Assembly (NCBI GenBank): GCA_013287585.1 | Contig: JABDDN010000001.1 | Coordinates: forward strand, 1-64,000 | DNA length: 64,000 bases | Origin: Nitrososphaerota archaeon | GTDB taxonomy: Archaea; Thermoproteota; Nitrososphaeria; Nitrososphaerales; Nitrosopumilaceae | Direction of reading: 5' to 3' | Shown here: positions 17,605 to 26,763 of the stretch, one piece after another | Layout: the number at the start of each line of letters is the position of its first letter | Position numbering within the stretch: the first letter of the stretch is position 1 | The notes under the pieces: generated by a model | What the model was told of the DNA's origin: nothing | Database searches by the model: none | Seen by the model: the letters and a program-made list of their open reading frames with translations, nothing else | Made by a program: the position numbers and the translations under genes

Positions 17605-19056
17605 ATGAACAAATACATTCTTTTGATTGCAATTTTTGCTATTTCTGCTGTTATACTTTCTATACCATTACTTTCAAATCAATATGTCAATGCAGGAATG
17701 ATAAAAAAAATACAATTCACACAAACATTTACCTCATCACAAGATCCCGGTCAAGGGCATGATAGTGAACAGATGGCAATTATTTTATCTCCTAATAATG
17801 GAACTTTGTATAGTGGTTCATTAACATATGCTGCAAGTGAACCAGTTCAAATCATAATTTTGCATCAAATAGACAAAGCTGATGCAAAAGGTCAGCCTAC
17901 ATGGACAGTTGATGGCAACACCATTTTTGCTGAAACTGTAGTAGATCCTGGTACAAACGCAGGTTCTTATGATTTCACAGGAGCAGCAGTTGGTCTGCAT
18001 TCTACAAATTCTACTGCATTTACAGCAACTATCAGTGTTGATGGATGGATACGAGGACAAACACCTGAAGCAATGCAACATTACGCAGACTCTGCAATAA
18101 CACAATCTTCATTAAAATTATCAAGTGCAAGTGTTTCTGCAAAAATTCCAATGCACTTGGGATTCTTCAACACAAGTCCTGTTTATTATATCATAACTGA
18201 CACTAACGATAAAAAAAGTGCCACTGTAATCTCTGAAAAGCAAAAATGGAAAGTTGGAAACTCACCAACCCTAAGCAATCTTCCAAAAAAATTGTTAGGC
18301 AAAGTCTATCTCTTCGATAATGGAATTATGGGTAGTGGAACTAATGGATTTCAAAATGATGTCTTTTCAAGTACTCCTGTACAAGATCAATACACTCCAC
18401 TTAGATCTGTAATACATGTAATTTGGAATACAAACAATGCTACAGAAATTTTAGATTCTGAACAAAAAATTCTTGATGCAAATATGACAGGCAAAGTAAA
18501 ACTTAGCAACATTGGCATAATCATAAACATGCCGCAGATCATGTGGCCAGGTGGTCAAATGTCAGTTAGAGAAAATAAAAATCTAGAACAAAAACCATTT
18601 GAAGGAGGGCAAATTCTTGATATCAATACCAACAACATGGTTGTTACCTTTGTAGCTCACAGATCATGGGGACCAGATGGTAAAACCATTTACTATATTG
18701 TTACTGATGCCACAACAGAAGGACCAGCTAAAATGATGGGTATAACAAATACACCTTCACTTTCCTCACTTAGTCCTGCATTCATAGACTTCTTTCAATT
18801 TACAAACGGACTAACCGGATCAGGACCTTTTGGTTTCCAACCAGGAATTAGTAGTGCATCCCCAGGATACGATACATATGGACCATTATGCAAGATATCT
18901 CTGGTTTCTTGGAAAGATCCAACTCAGGCAAAACTTCTTGAAAACATGGAAGATATTAACACAAAGAAATCGGCAGGAGACATAACAGTACAACCTGCAA
19001 AAGTTTTAGATACTGACTACGTACTGAATTGTCCATTCATAGATCCATTTCAGTAA
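17605..19056 (+). CDS. Secreted protein with an internal duplication, function unknown
   Basis: A signal peptide ending near residue 30 (NKYILLIAIFAISAVILSIP) precedes an extracellular protein. The N-terminal domain (about 30-170) has VQIIILHQIDKADAKG and SVDGWIRGQTPEAM. The rest contains two related units: PVYYIITDTNDKK ... GSGTNGFQNDVFSSTPVQDQY and TIYYIVTDATTEG ... GSGPFGFQPGISSASPGYDTY, each followed by a helix with ILDSEQKI or LENMEDIN. The copies diverge in the middle. Met/His-containing loops (EQMAIIL, MHLGFF, NMPQIMWPGGQMS) could bind metal, but that is speculation. No anchor is seen. Confidence 0.7.
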   Translation: MNKYILLIAIFAISAVILSIPLLSNQYVNAGMIKKIQFTQTFTSSQDPGQGHDSEQMAIILSPNNGTLYSGSLTYAASEPVQIIILHQIDKADAKGQPTWTVDGNTIFAETVVDPGTNAGSYDFTGAAVGLHSTNSTAFTATISVDGWIRGQTPEAMQHYADSAITQSSLKLSSASVSAKIPMHLGFFNTSPVYYIITDTNDKKSATVISEKQKWKVGNSPTLSNLPKKLLGKVYLFDNGIMGSGTNGFQNDVFSSTPVQDQYTPLRSVIHVIWNTNNATEILDSEQKILDANMTGKVKLSNIGIIINMPQIMWPGGQMSVRENKNLEQKPFEGGQILDINTNNMVVTFVAHRSWGPDGKTIYYIVTDATTEGPAKMMGITNTPSLSSLSPAFIDFFQFTNGLTGSGPFGFQPGISSASPGYDTYGPLCKISLVSWKDPTQAKLLENMEDINTKKSAGDITVQPAKVLDTDYVLNCPFIDPFQ

Positions 19057-19113
19057 AATTAGTTATTTTTTATGAAAACGGATAAATTTCCTTAAACAAC
19101 GGTTTATTGTAAC

Positions 19114-19902
19114 ATGACTGGAAAATTATACATTGTAGGAGTTGGTCCTGGTCATCACGATCACATGACTTTTCGTGCAAAACAAGTGATCGAAGAAAGT
19201 AATACCATTGTTGGATATGAAACCTATGTCAATCTGGTAGAGGATCTTATTGCTGGAAAGGAAGTTCACAGATATGCTATGACTCAAGAGGTAGAAAGAG
19301 CTCATCAATGTATTGATCTTGCCAAATCAGGAAAGATAGTCTCACTTGTTTCAAGTGGAGATCCAGGAATTTATGGAATGGCAGGTCTCATCTATGAAGT
19401 ACTTGCAGAAGAAGGATGGGATAGAAAAAATGGTTTGTATGTTGAAATAGTACCTGGGGTGTCTTCACTCAACTCTTGTGCTGCTCTTGTCGGTTCTCCA
19501 CTCATGACAGATTTTGCTGTTGTAAGCATGAGTGATTTGTTGGTTCCATGGGAAATAATAGTAAAAAGAGTAGAAGCAGCTGCACAAGGAGATTATGTGA
19601 TAGTTATTTACAATCCATCTAGCAAAAAAAGAATTCATCAACTACAGGACACACGAAAAATTTTGTTAAAATATAGATCTCCAACTACACCAGTTGCAAT
19701 AGTAAAAGGAGCATTTAGGGAATCACAAACAATAGTTCTAACAGATCTAGAAAACCTTGAAAATCATGCAGATCAGCTTGGCATGATTAGTACTGTAATA
19801 GTTGGAAATTCTTCTACATATACATACCAAGACTTGATGATCAACCCTCGTGGATATACATCAAAGTACAACATAATAGATCCACAAAAAAACAGAAACT
19901 AG
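19114..19902 (+). CDS. cobJ: Precorrin-3B C17-methyltransferase (CobJ/CbiH)
   Basis: The 262-residue protein starts LYIVGVGPGHHDHMTFRAKQ, then VSSGDPGIYGMAG and VPGVSSLNSCAALVGSPLM, which together define CobJ/CbiH in the tetrapyrrole methylase superfamily. It methylates C17 and contracts the ring in corrin synthesis. A LLM-family flavoenzyme starts two bases after it, likely in the same transcript. With cbiE (2 kb) and bluB (30 kb) it shows that cobalamin synthesis genes are present but scattered. Confidence 0.92.
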   Translation: MTGKLYIVGVGPGHHDHMTFRAKQVIEESNTIVGYETYVNLVEDLIAGKEVHRYAMTQEVERAHQCIDLAKSGKIVSLVSSGDPGIYGMAGLIYEVLAEEGWDRKNGLYVEIVPGVSSLNSCAALVGSPLMTDFAVVSMSDLLVPWEIIVKRVEAAAQGDYVIVIYNPSSKKRIHQLQDTRKILLKYRSPTTPVAIVKGAFRESQTIVLTDLENLENHADQLGMISTVIVGNSSTYTYQDLMINPRGYTSKYNIIDPQKNRN

Positions 19903-19903
19903 T

Positions 19904-20881
19904 ATGAAATCAGTCCAAGTGGGTCTTACACTACCACAAGGATGGCTTGACGAATTTCCTGATAACAACGCATATGATCAATTTCTTTTTTCAAAATCTG
20001 TTGCGCTAAAGGCTGAACAACTTGGATACAATGCCGGGTATGTATACGATCATTTCATTCCATATTATGGAGATAAGAGAACTATGCCGTTTTTTGAAGC
20101 ATATACACTTCTTTCTGCAATTGCAGGTGTTACATCAAAACTTAGAATTGGTCAAGTAGTAACTTGTAACTCATATCGTTCTCCTGCTCTTTTGGCAAAA
20201 ATGTCTTCTACCTTAGATGCAATAAGCAATGGAAGACTAGAATTTGGTATTGGTGCTGGATGGTTTGAATACGAATACAAGTCATATGGATATAATTTTG
20301 ACAAGGCCTCAACGAGGATAGAACAACTTGACGAATCCATATCTATAATTAAAAAAATGTGGCAAAAGGAAAAATCAACCTTTAATGGAAAACATTATTC
20401 CATAAAAAATGCAATATGTAGTCCAAAACCATTGCAAAAACCATATCCTACAATAATGGTAGGAGGTGCTGGTCAAAAACTCATGGCAGTAGTAGCAAAA
20501 CACGCTACACGGTATAATCACCCATTTGGAACTCCAGAAATTCTACAAAATAAAATTGAAATACTCAAAACACAATGTAAAAAAATTAAACGTGATCATC
20601 ACGAAATTGAAAACTCTGTTTTGTTAAGAGTACTGGTTGGCAAAGACAATGATGAAGTTAAACGAATCATATCTAAATTAAAAAAGAAAAACGAATCCAT
20701 AGCAGAATTTGTTACACGTTCAAAAGATAGTATAGCTCTTGGCACTCCAGACGATGTAATTGATTATCTAAGACAATACGTTGACATTGGTATACGTTAT
20801 TTTATTGTGAATTTTATAGGACTTTCAAGTTCACTTGAAATGCTTTCATTATTCTCAGAGAAAGTAAGACCGGAGCTTTAG
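19904..20881 (+). CDS. LLM-class (luciferase-like) flavin-dependent oxidoreductase
   Basis: The 325-residue protein has the TIM-barrel features of the bacterial luciferase/F420-dependent family: KLRIGQVVTCNSYRSPALLAK, GRLEFGIGAGWFEYEY, KPYPTIMVGGAG and GTPDDVIDYLRQYV. The AGWFExEYxxYG box is common in F420-dependent members, so F420 is a likely cofactor, but FMN cannot be excluded. The substrate is unknown. It is coupled to cobJ and overlaps the convergent tyrS gene by four bases. Confidence 0.85.
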   Translation: MKSVQVGLTLPQGWLDEFPDNNAYDQFLFSKSVALKAEQLGYNAGYVYDHFIPYYGDKRTMPFFEAYTLLSAIAGVTSKLRIGQVVTCNSYRSPALLAKMSSTLDAISNGRLEFGIGAGWFEYEYKSYGYNFDKASTRIEQLDESISIIKKMWQKEKSTFNGKHYSIKNAICSPKPLQKPYPTIMVGGAGQKLMAVVAKHATRYNHPFGTPEILQNKIEILKTQCKKIKRDHHEIENSVLLRVLVGKDNDEVKRIISKLKKKNESIAEFVTRSKDSIALGTPDDVIDYLRQYVDIGIRYFIVNFIGLSSSLEMLSLFSEKVRPEL

Positions 20882-21930
20882 GTAGTTTGTTTGATTGCAT
20901 TAACAAGCTCTTCACTTAAGGCAAGTTTCTGACGAATAGGCTTGATAACCTCTATGATATATCTGGAAACTGTTTCTTTAAGGTCAGAAGGATGTAATTT
21001 CTTTTCTGCAAATTCTTTTTCTAGTTGTGGATAACTTGTGAATGTAACATTTCCACCAAACTTTGAAGGTCTCTCTATAGTAATTTCCTTAAATTCATGG
21101 AAAATCAAATGTCTTGAAATCTCTAAAAGCGGATTATTTTCAACAATTCCTTCTGGGCACCAAGCTTTTTTGAACTTCGATTTTATTTCATCATCCGAGT
21201 CATGAATAAAAATTCCTGATCCTGATTTGGATTTGCTCATTTTAGTACTAGCAAAGCTAGAATCCTTAACATCACTAGTTTGTGGTTCTGATAAACCTGG
21301 AAGAATATGATGGTGAACAGCTACAGGAACTTTCCATTTCATTTTTGGGAAAATTTCTCTTACAAGCATGTGAATTTTTCTTTGATCCATGCCTGCATGA
21401 ACAATGTCAAGATCCATGGCATGTATGTCAACAGCTTGCATGGGGGGATAAAGCAACTGACCCAAGTCTATTTTTTCTTTTTCTGTTCTTCCCATAATTG
21501 TAAGTGATCTCATAGCACGTTCAAGTGACATGTGTTTTGCAAACTTCACAAGATCTAACCAATACTCCTTTCTTAACTCATAAAGCTCAGAACCTTGAAT
21601 TATTTTTACACCAGGACAAAAAAGTTTGAAAGCATCTGCATAGTATTTAGAAACACTCTTAATTTTTTCCCAATCTCCTCCAAGCTTATTATTGATAAAA
21701 GTGTGCCAATCAGCTAAAAAGACGGTAGACTCTACTCCTGCCTTGATAAAATCATTGATCTTAAAACCAGTTAGTATGAGACTTCCAAGATGTAAGAATC
21801 CTGAAATTTCTAATCCAATGTAATGTTTTGGATGTGAATTTGTCTTGAAAAGATTTTCAAGTTCCTCATTGGTTACTACTTCTTCAGTAGGATCTTTTGT
21901 CACAAGTGCTATTTTTTCTGTAACATCCAA
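20878..21930 (-). CDS. tyrS: Tyrosyl-tRNA synthetase
   Basis: The 350-residue class I synthetase has a HIGH-type motif as FLHLGSL and a KMSKS motif (FASTKMSKSKSGSG). LYPPMQAVDIHAMDLDIVHAGMDQRK is the tyrosine pocket region of archaeal/eukaryotic TyrRS, which recognises the C1-G72 pair. TTG at 21930 is the start. It lies downstream of a four-helix membrane protein gene on the same strand, with about 34 bases between. Confidence 0.93.
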   Translation of the reverse strand: MDVTEKIALVTKDPTEEVVTNEELENLFKTNSHPKHYIGLEISGFLHLGSLILTGFKINDFIKAGVESTVFLADWHTFINNKLGGDWEKIKSVSKYYADAFKLFCPGVKIIQGSELYELRKEYWLDLVKFAKHMSLERAMRSLTIMGRTEKEKIDLGQLLYPPMQAVDIHAMDLDIVHAGMDQRKIHMLVREIFPKMKWKVPVAVHHHILPGLSEPQTSDVKDSSFASTKMSKSKSGSGIFIHDSDDEIKSKFKKAWCPEGIVENNPLLEISRHLIFHEFKEITIERPSKFGGNVTFTSYPQLEKEFAEKKLHPSDLKETVSRYIIEVIKPIRQKLALSEELVNAIKQTT

Positions 21931-21964
21931 TGCGAGTCAAATTTTCCTTTGTAACCCTATAAAG

Positions 21965-22528
21965 TTACGCATCAAGTTCATGATGTTGTTTCCTTGGTCT
22001 TGTACTAAGATAGAGTGCATGTGAGCTTATTATAAAACCTGCAAGGAACATCTTTGTTGCAAAGATTAGATTCCATGGTCTATTTGGATCAGGATATGCA
22101 ATAGTTAACGAATCTATGTCTGGTACCTTTCCAGTCACAATGCCTGCAGTAATTTGTGCATTAAGAATTACAAAATTATAAATTGCTTCATAAAGACAGA
22201 TTGTAGAAAATCCTACTAACATCAACTGAAGAAGAGACAATCTCCATGATGGAATGCTGGTAGTTTTCTTCCATCCTATCCTTGTTACGCAATACCATCC
22301 TACTATAGTAGAAAAGAATAACCAAGTTGTCAGTTTAGCAAAATGACTAGTAGGAAATTCGGTTTTTACAAGAACCTCTCCCATTACATACGTGCCTTTA
22401 GTTAACCACTCTTCAAACATAGCATAGATTCCAAATGCTGTGATAGATGCCATTATTACTGCACAAGCATAGAAAATATACAGAAATATCTTGTATCCGG
22501 CTTCATTTTCTTGTAAGTGCACTTTCAT
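21965..22528 (-). CDS. Four-helix membrane protein, function unknown
   Basis: Hydrophobic stretches near residues 12-32 (FLYIFYACAVIMASITAFGIY), 66-84, 98-124 and 158-175 suggest four transmembrane helices, with an acidic N-terminus and a basic C-terminus (STRPRKQHHELD). His and Tyr residues sit at helix ends. It is not recognised as a known family member; resemblance to a bioenergetic subunit is possible but not supported by any motif. It starts with ATG at 22528 and runs into tyrS. Confidence 0.6.
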   Translation of the reverse strand: MKVHLQENEAGYKIFLYIFYACAVIMASITAFGIYAMFEEWLTKGTYVMGEVLVKTEFPTSHFAKLTTWLFFSTIVGWYCVTRIGWKKTTSIPSWRLSLLQLMLVGFSTICLYEAIYNFVILNAQITAGIVTGKVPDIDSLTIAYPDPNRPWNLIFATKMFLAGFIISSHALYLSTRPRKQHHELDA

Positions 22529-22620
22529 TCAACCTCAATTGTTTTCATCTGAAATATAAAAATTGGTTTTGAATAAATTCCAGAGGTTTATTATAGTATT
22601 TATAATCATAATTTCTGCAG

Positions 22621-23709
22621 TTGAAAATCCCGATAAATATACCAATAATCGGCAAAGAAGAAATTAATGAAGTAAGAGATGTACTAGTGGAAAACTCTCT
22701 TACATCTGCAGCAAACTCGGGCGGTAAAAGAGTACAAGAATTTGAGAAGCTTCTTTCTTCATTTGTTAAATCAAAATATGCAGTAGCAGTAAATTCTGGT
22801 ACTGCAGCACTACAAGCAGCACTATATTCACTTGACATCAAACAAGGAGATGAGGTGCTTCTTCCATCATTTACATTTGTTGCGACTGCAAATTCTGTAG
22901 TATCGGTTGGAGCAAAACCTGTTTTCGTTGATATATTAAAAGAAAACTATACTATGGATCCTGATGATTTAAGAAAAAAAATTACAAAAAAATCCAAGGC
23001 AATAATCCCTGTTCATTTGTATGGAAATATGTCTTACATGAATGAGCTGTCTGAGGTAGCAAACAAATACAATTTAGAAATAATTGAGGACGCTGCACAG
23101 TCACTTGGTACAACTTACAAGGGGAAACATTCAGGTACATTTTCTAAACTTGGGTGCTTTAGTTTGTATGCAGCAAAGGTAATGACGTCAGGTGAAGGTG
23201 GTGCAATAGTTACTAATGATAAAAACCTTTTTGAAAAATTGCGCAAAATAAGGAACCATGGTATGCTACATGGTTATGATACAAGAATTCTTGGTTTGAA
23301 CTTGAGACTTCCAGAAATTAATGCAGCAATAGCAAAAGTACAAATGAAAAAACTAGGTAGCTTTCTAAAGCAAAGACAAAAGAACGCTATAGCTCTTACT
23401 GAACTTTTGTCTGACTTGGACATCGTAATTCCTCATGAAAGAAAAGGTGAGAGGGTTAATTGGTATCTTTTTACAATTGCCATTAAAAACAGGAACAAAA
23501 TAATGAAAAAACTAAACTCTAAGGGAATTGGTGCAACAGCTTACTATTCAATTCCTGTACACAAGACTCCATTTTATAATACAAAACAAAATCTTGACGT
23601 TACAGACTGGGCTGCATCTAGTGTTTTAAGCTTACCAGTTCATCCACTAGTAAGTAAGCAAGATCTCGAATTAATATCAAAAGCCATGCATAAAGCTGTC
23701 AAGACATGA
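22621..23709 (+). CDS. DegT/DnrJ/EryC1/StrS aminotransferase
   Basis: TTG at 22621 starts a 362-residue PLP enzyme. It shows VNSGTAALQAALYSL, LPSFTFVATANSV, IEDAAQSLG and YAAKVMTSGEGGA (Lys186 binds PLP), and RNHGMLHGYDT. This family transaminates nucleotide sugars, for example to make 3- or 4-amino sugars for surface glycans. It overlaps the next gene by four bases (ATGA), a sign of translational coupling with the MtrA-like protein. No sugar-nucleotide genes are adjacent, so the substrate is open. Confidence 0.88.
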   Translation: MKIPINIPIIGKEEINEVRDVLVENSLTSAANSGGKRVQEFEKLLSSFVKSKYAVAVNSGTAALQAALYSLDIKQGDEVLLPSFTFVATANSVVSVGAKPVFVDILKENYTMDPDDLRKKITKKSKAIIPVHLYGNMSYMNELSEVANKYNLEIIEDAAQSLGTTYKGKHSGTFSKLGCFSLYAAKVMTSGEGGAIVTNDKNLFEKLRKIRNHGMLHGYDTRILGLNLRLPEINAAIAKVQMKKLGSFLKQRQKNAIALTELLSDLDIVIPHERKGERVNWYLFTIAIKNRNKIMKKLNSKGIGATAYYSIPVHKTPFYNTKQNLDVTDWAASSVLSLPVHPLVSKQDLELISKAMHKAVKT

Positions 23710-24191
23710 ATTTAATAGAAAACCTTGCTGGTGAAATATGTAAAATTATTCTTCCTATAAATGAGGAAGTATTTTTTGGGAACCCCAAATCTTCACTTGC
23801 CATTTGCACTCTTTCAAGTATGGATCTGCTAAAAGAAATTGCCAATTCTAATCTGTTGTCAAAAGTTGCTCTTGTAGGAAGACTATTTTCTGAAAATAAA
23901 GGAATCGATTCATTGGTTAGACATGTAATATCAAATAAAAATTTAGAAACAATTCTACTTTGCGGAAAAGATACACCTGGACATAAACCAGGACACTCAC
24001 TTCTTAATCTTTATAAAAATGGAGTAGACAGTCAAGGAAGAATAATTGGCTCATCTAGTCCTGATCCTATACTGACCATAACAAAATCAGAAGTTCTTGA
24101 ATTTCAAAATCAGATAAAACTTATTGATGAAATTAATGAAACTAGTATTTCCAAAATTAGGCTTTCAATTAATTCTGCAGTAAAAATCTAG
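23706..24191 (+). CDS. MtrA-like protein (H4MPT S-methyltransferase subunit A homologue)
   Basis: The 161-residue protein has SLAICTLSSMDLL, KVALVGRLFSENKGID and LLCGKDTPGHKPGHSLL (Cys86, His93, His97), ending NGVDSQGRIIGSS. These match the soluble core of MtrA, the corrinoid-carrying subunit of the methanogen methyltransferase, and the DUF4346 group. The C-terminal membrane helix of true MtrA is missing. No MtrB-H gene is seen. In this cobalamin-making organism it could bind a corrinoid, but that is inference. Translation is coupled to DegT. Confidence 0.8.
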   Translation: MNLIENLAGEICKIILPINEEVFFGNPKSSLAICTLSSMDLLKEIANSNLLSKVALVGRLFSENKGIDSLVRHVISNKNLETILLCGKDTPGHKPGHSLLNLYKNGVDSQGRIIGSSSPDPILTITKSEVLEFQNQIKLIDEINETSISKIRLSINSAVKI

Positions 24192-24520
24192 TAACCGTTT
24201 TTCTGTCGTTCTTGATTAATTTTATTTTTCTTTTGATACTCATTAAAGATATCATCAGGCGTCATATTCAATTCAAGAGAAGCTTGTATAACAAAGTGCC
24301 ATATGTCTATGAGTTCCTCACGAGCGGCAGCCTGATCAAAATTAGTTGGTTTTTTCCACCACTTCCAGTTTGTAGTTCTTTGTAATTCTATTGCCTCATG
24401 AACTATGGCTGTACAAAGAGCAGAAATTTTTTCTTCTACATTCTTTGGATATCTATCTAAATTCATCATTTTTTCCAAATTCTTTTGTAACTTGAATATT
24501 GTTTCTAGTCTATCTTCCAT
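24188..24520 (-). CDS. All-alpha dUTPase / MazG-like NTP pyrophosphohydrolase
   Basis: The 110-residue helical protein has HEAIELQRTTNWKWWKK and AREELIDIWHFVIQASLEL. This gives the E-x-x-E ... E-x-x-D metal-binding signature of dimeric all-alpha dUTPases. It would hydrolyse dUTP to dUMP and keep uracil out of DNA. A general MazG-type nucleotide pyrophosphatase is the alternative. Its end overlaps the convergent MtrA-like gene by four bases. Confidence 0.8.
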   Translation of the reverse strand: MEDRLETIFKLQKNLEKMMNLDRYPKNVEEKISALCTAIVHEAIELQRTTNWKWWKKPTNFDQAAAREELIDIWHFVIQASLELNMTPDDIFNEYQKKNKINQERQKNGY

Positions 24521-24554
24521 GATCTTGATTTTAATTTGATATCTATAACCTTTG

Positions 24555-25448
24555 TTAGAATCTAACCATATTTCTATATTTTTTGAATCTTTTTTGAATT
24601 TGTGATCTCTTTAGATTTGTTAAACCATATACTCCATATTTTTCTACAGCAAATGATCCCATAATGTTTCCATAGACTGCAGCTTCACGAATAGTTGAGA
24701 TTTTTGTGCTATTCTTGTTTGCCATGTATCCAATCATGCCACCTGCAAATGAGTCACCTGCTCCTGTAGGATCTACAATATCTTCCATTGAAAACGCAGG
24801 TGATGGGAAAACTACATCATCATAAAAAAGTAGAGAACCATGCTCGCCTTTTTTGATAATTACATATTTTGTTCCCCACTCCATGATTTTTTTGGCACAT
24901 GTTATGAGGTTATGAGTTTTAGTCAGAAGCTTTGCCTCCTCGTCATTTATTACAACCGAATCTACCACGCCCATCATTTTTATGACATCATTTCTTTTGC
25001 TAGAGATCCAAAAATTAATAGTATCACACATTGAAAACTTGACTCTGTCAAACTCTTTTATGATTTTAGTATTCTGTATAGGATCATTATTTGCAAGATA
25101 AACAAATTCTGATTTTCTGTACTTTTCTGGTACGATGGGTCTAAAGCCCTCAAGAACATTAAGCTCTGTCTTATTTGTAGTTCTAATGCTTAATGTCTCA
25201 TCATAACTTCCATCATATCTGAATGTTTTTCCATTTGCACGTACTACGCCTTTCAAATCAACAAATTTGTTTAAAATATTGTAATATCCTTTTGGAAAAT
25301 CTTGACCTATTACTGCAATAAGCCCAGGTTTTACAAAAAAACTGGCTGAGATTGCTGCATAAGTGGCAGCACCCCCAAGTACGTTTTTTAGAATTTTTGA
25401 AGGTGTCCTTATAGTATCTAGTGCAACAGAACCAAAAACTGTCAGCAT
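24555..25448 (-). CDS. PfkB/ribokinase-family sugar kinase
   Basis: The 297-residue protein has an early substrate-binding region (GSVALDTIRTP, LGGAATYAAISASF) and the catalytic motif VDPTGAGDSFAGGMIGYMA, whose Asp is the general base. The family includes ribokinase, adenosine kinase and fructokinase; the substrate is not clear from sequence. It begins 11 bases after the end of an LEA-2-like membrane protein gene on the same strand. Confidence 0.88.
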   Translation of the reverse strand: MLTVFGSVALDTIRTPSKILKNVLGGAATYAAISASFFVKPGLIAVIGQDFPKGYYNILNKFVDLKGVVRANGKTFRYDGSYDETLSIRTTNKTELNVLEGFRPIVPEKYRKSEFVYLANNDPIQNTKIIKEFDRVKFSMCDTINFWISSKRNDVIKMMGVVDSVVINDEEAKLLTKTHNLITCAKKIMEWGTKYVIIKKGEHGSLLFYDDVVFPSPAFSMEDIVDPTGAGDSFAGGMIGYMANKNSTKISTIREAAVYGNIMGSFAVEKYGVYGLTNLKRSQIQKRFKKYRNMVRF

Positions 25449-25459
25449 ATTTTGCTGAT

Positions 25460-25930
25460 TTACGTACCGTGTATAAATGCGCTAGCTTCGTCTTGTGTAG
25501 GATAGTATGTAAAGGGAATATTAATTGAAGCAACAAGGAAATCGTATTTTGTTGTTCCAGTTAATTTTACAGATGGAACATTATCATTTTTGTTATATTT
25601 ATCAAGAATTGCATTATCTGCTAGAAACGGCGCCTTCTCAACAGTATTTCCCATAGCGGGTATTGTAGACGGTTCTAGTGTACCACTACCAAGATCTTGG
25701 CCTTCAACAGATATGACAAAGTCAGTTTTTCCTACATTTAGAATCATTAATGATGGATTCTTAAATTCAAGCTGCATGTTGTAAAGTGTACCATCGTTAG
25801 TTCTTTCTACAATCTTGCTGTCTACTATGGCTACATGAAGATGAGTGACAGAAACATACTGAATATACCCAAAAGCACCAACCGCGCCTATTATTGCTAT
25901 TATCATGATTACCTTAGAGTTCTTTTGCAT
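25460..25930 (-). CDS. Membrane-anchored LEA-2 (WHy-like) domain protein
   Basis: An N-terminal helix (VIMIIAIIGAVGAFGYIQYV) anchors a 130-residue beta-rich domain. It has YNMQLEFKNPSLMILNVGKTDF and GSGTLEPSTIPAMGNT, like LEA-2 domains (a strand, N-P pair, then a basic-polar-gap strand), seen in plants as stress proteins and in archaea as surface proteins. Two other LEA-2-like proteins occur at 31.3 and 62.5 kb. It shares a strand with the PfkB kinase. The role is unknown. Confidence 0.65.
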   Translation of the reverse strand: MQKNSKVIMIIAIIGAVGAFGYIQYVSVTHLHVAIVDSKIVERTNDGTLYNMQLEFKNPSLMILNVGKTDFVISVEGQDLGSGTLEPSTIPAMGNTVEKAPFLADNAILDKYNKNDNVPSVKLTGTTKYDFLVASINIPFTYYPTQDEASAFIHGT

Positions 25931-26066
25931 ATTATCTCAACTAAAAAATTCCTTTTTAGCACACATAGGAAAAAAAACCAAATAATTTGTGTAAAAATTT
26001 TGATCTATTTTCTAAGCTACTTAGAGCTAGTAGAATAAATGAAAATACTCAAATGGATTGATACAA

Positions 26067-26555
26067 ATGGCCAAAATTAGACTAAAATTTGGTGAAAATG
26101 AGATAGAAGTAGAATCTAAGGACTTTTACATAGACAATAAAAGCATAGACGAAGTCATATACAATCTTTCTAGGTTTGTAGCAAGAAATCAAACAGAAGA
26201 GCAAAGAACAAATGCACCAGTAGAAATCCTAAGAGAAGCACTAAATGAACCAAAAACAAATTATCTAAGTTCACTTGAAGATGCTGAAATTCATGAACCT
26301 GAATTCGTTCAACCAATTTCTATTGATAGGAATCAGATAAGAAGCAAAATACACATACTAGCACGGGATTCTTTTTTTGAACAACCAAGAACAGTTTCAG
26401 AGGTTGTTGCACAACTCCGTGAATATGGTTGGGCTGCTGTGCCATTAGATGTTTCAAAGATACTAGCAAATATGGCCTTGAAAAAAGAAATACAGAAAGA
26501 CATGCGAGAAAAGCGTAGCTATTACTCAAACAAGATAATAATACAGTTCAGCTAG
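26067..26555 (+). CDS. Conserved hypothetical protein with winged-helix-like C-terminus
   Basis: The frame extends to TTG 26058, but ATG 26067 (MAKIRLKFGENEIEVESKDFY) gives a natural N-terminus. The first 40 residues are beta, then helical. The last 65 (IRSKIHILARDSFFEQPRTVSEVVAQLREYGWAAV...) resemble an archaeal wHTH module that ends with a beta hairpin (KRSYYSNKIIIQF). A regulatory or adaptor role is possible. Its stop overlaps the convergent zinc-ribbon gene by eight bases. Confidence 0.6.
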   Translation: MAKIRLKFGENEIEVESKDFYIDNKSIDEVIYNLSRFVARNQTEEQRTNAPVEILREALNEPKTNYLSSLEDAEIHEPEFVQPISIDRNQIRSKIHILARDSFFEQPRTVSEVVAQLREYGWAAVPLDVSKILANMALKKEIQKDMREKRSYYSNKIIIQFS

Positions 26556-26742
26556 ACTTGTAACCACAAATTTTGCAGGAATCAAATACATCTCCTTCCA
26601 AGTGGTCAAAATGAACATTACATCTTCTACATGTGTGGTGCATGTCAAAATACCCATCACTTTCGATCTCGCTTACCTGTTCTGATTTCAGATCAATACT
26701 TCCACACTTTATACAATGACAACCACATTGCATAAAATCCAT
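26548..26742 (-). CDS. Small zinc-ribbon protein, 64 aa
   Basis: Cysteine pairs CGCHCIKCGS (near residues 6-13), CRRC (38-41) and CKIC (56-59) with HH nearby form two zinc-binding knuckles in a short soluble protein. The spacing suggests one or two zinc ions. It is not recognised as a ribosomal protein or RNA polymerase subunit. It may act by binding nucleic acid or protein. It converges with the wHTH-like gene and lies after a membrane protein gene on the same strand. Confidence 0.65.
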   Translation of the reverse strand: MDFMQCGCHCIKCGSIDLKSEQVSEIESDGYFDMHHTCRRCNVHFDHLEGDVFDSCKICGYKSS

Positions 26743-26763
26743 TTATGGAATACTCCTAATAAT

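Noticed and set aside
21965-22528. Ammonia monooxygenase subunit
   Set aside because: It has four membrane helices, but no known Amo motif is visible and no amo gene is nearby, so I leave it as unknown.
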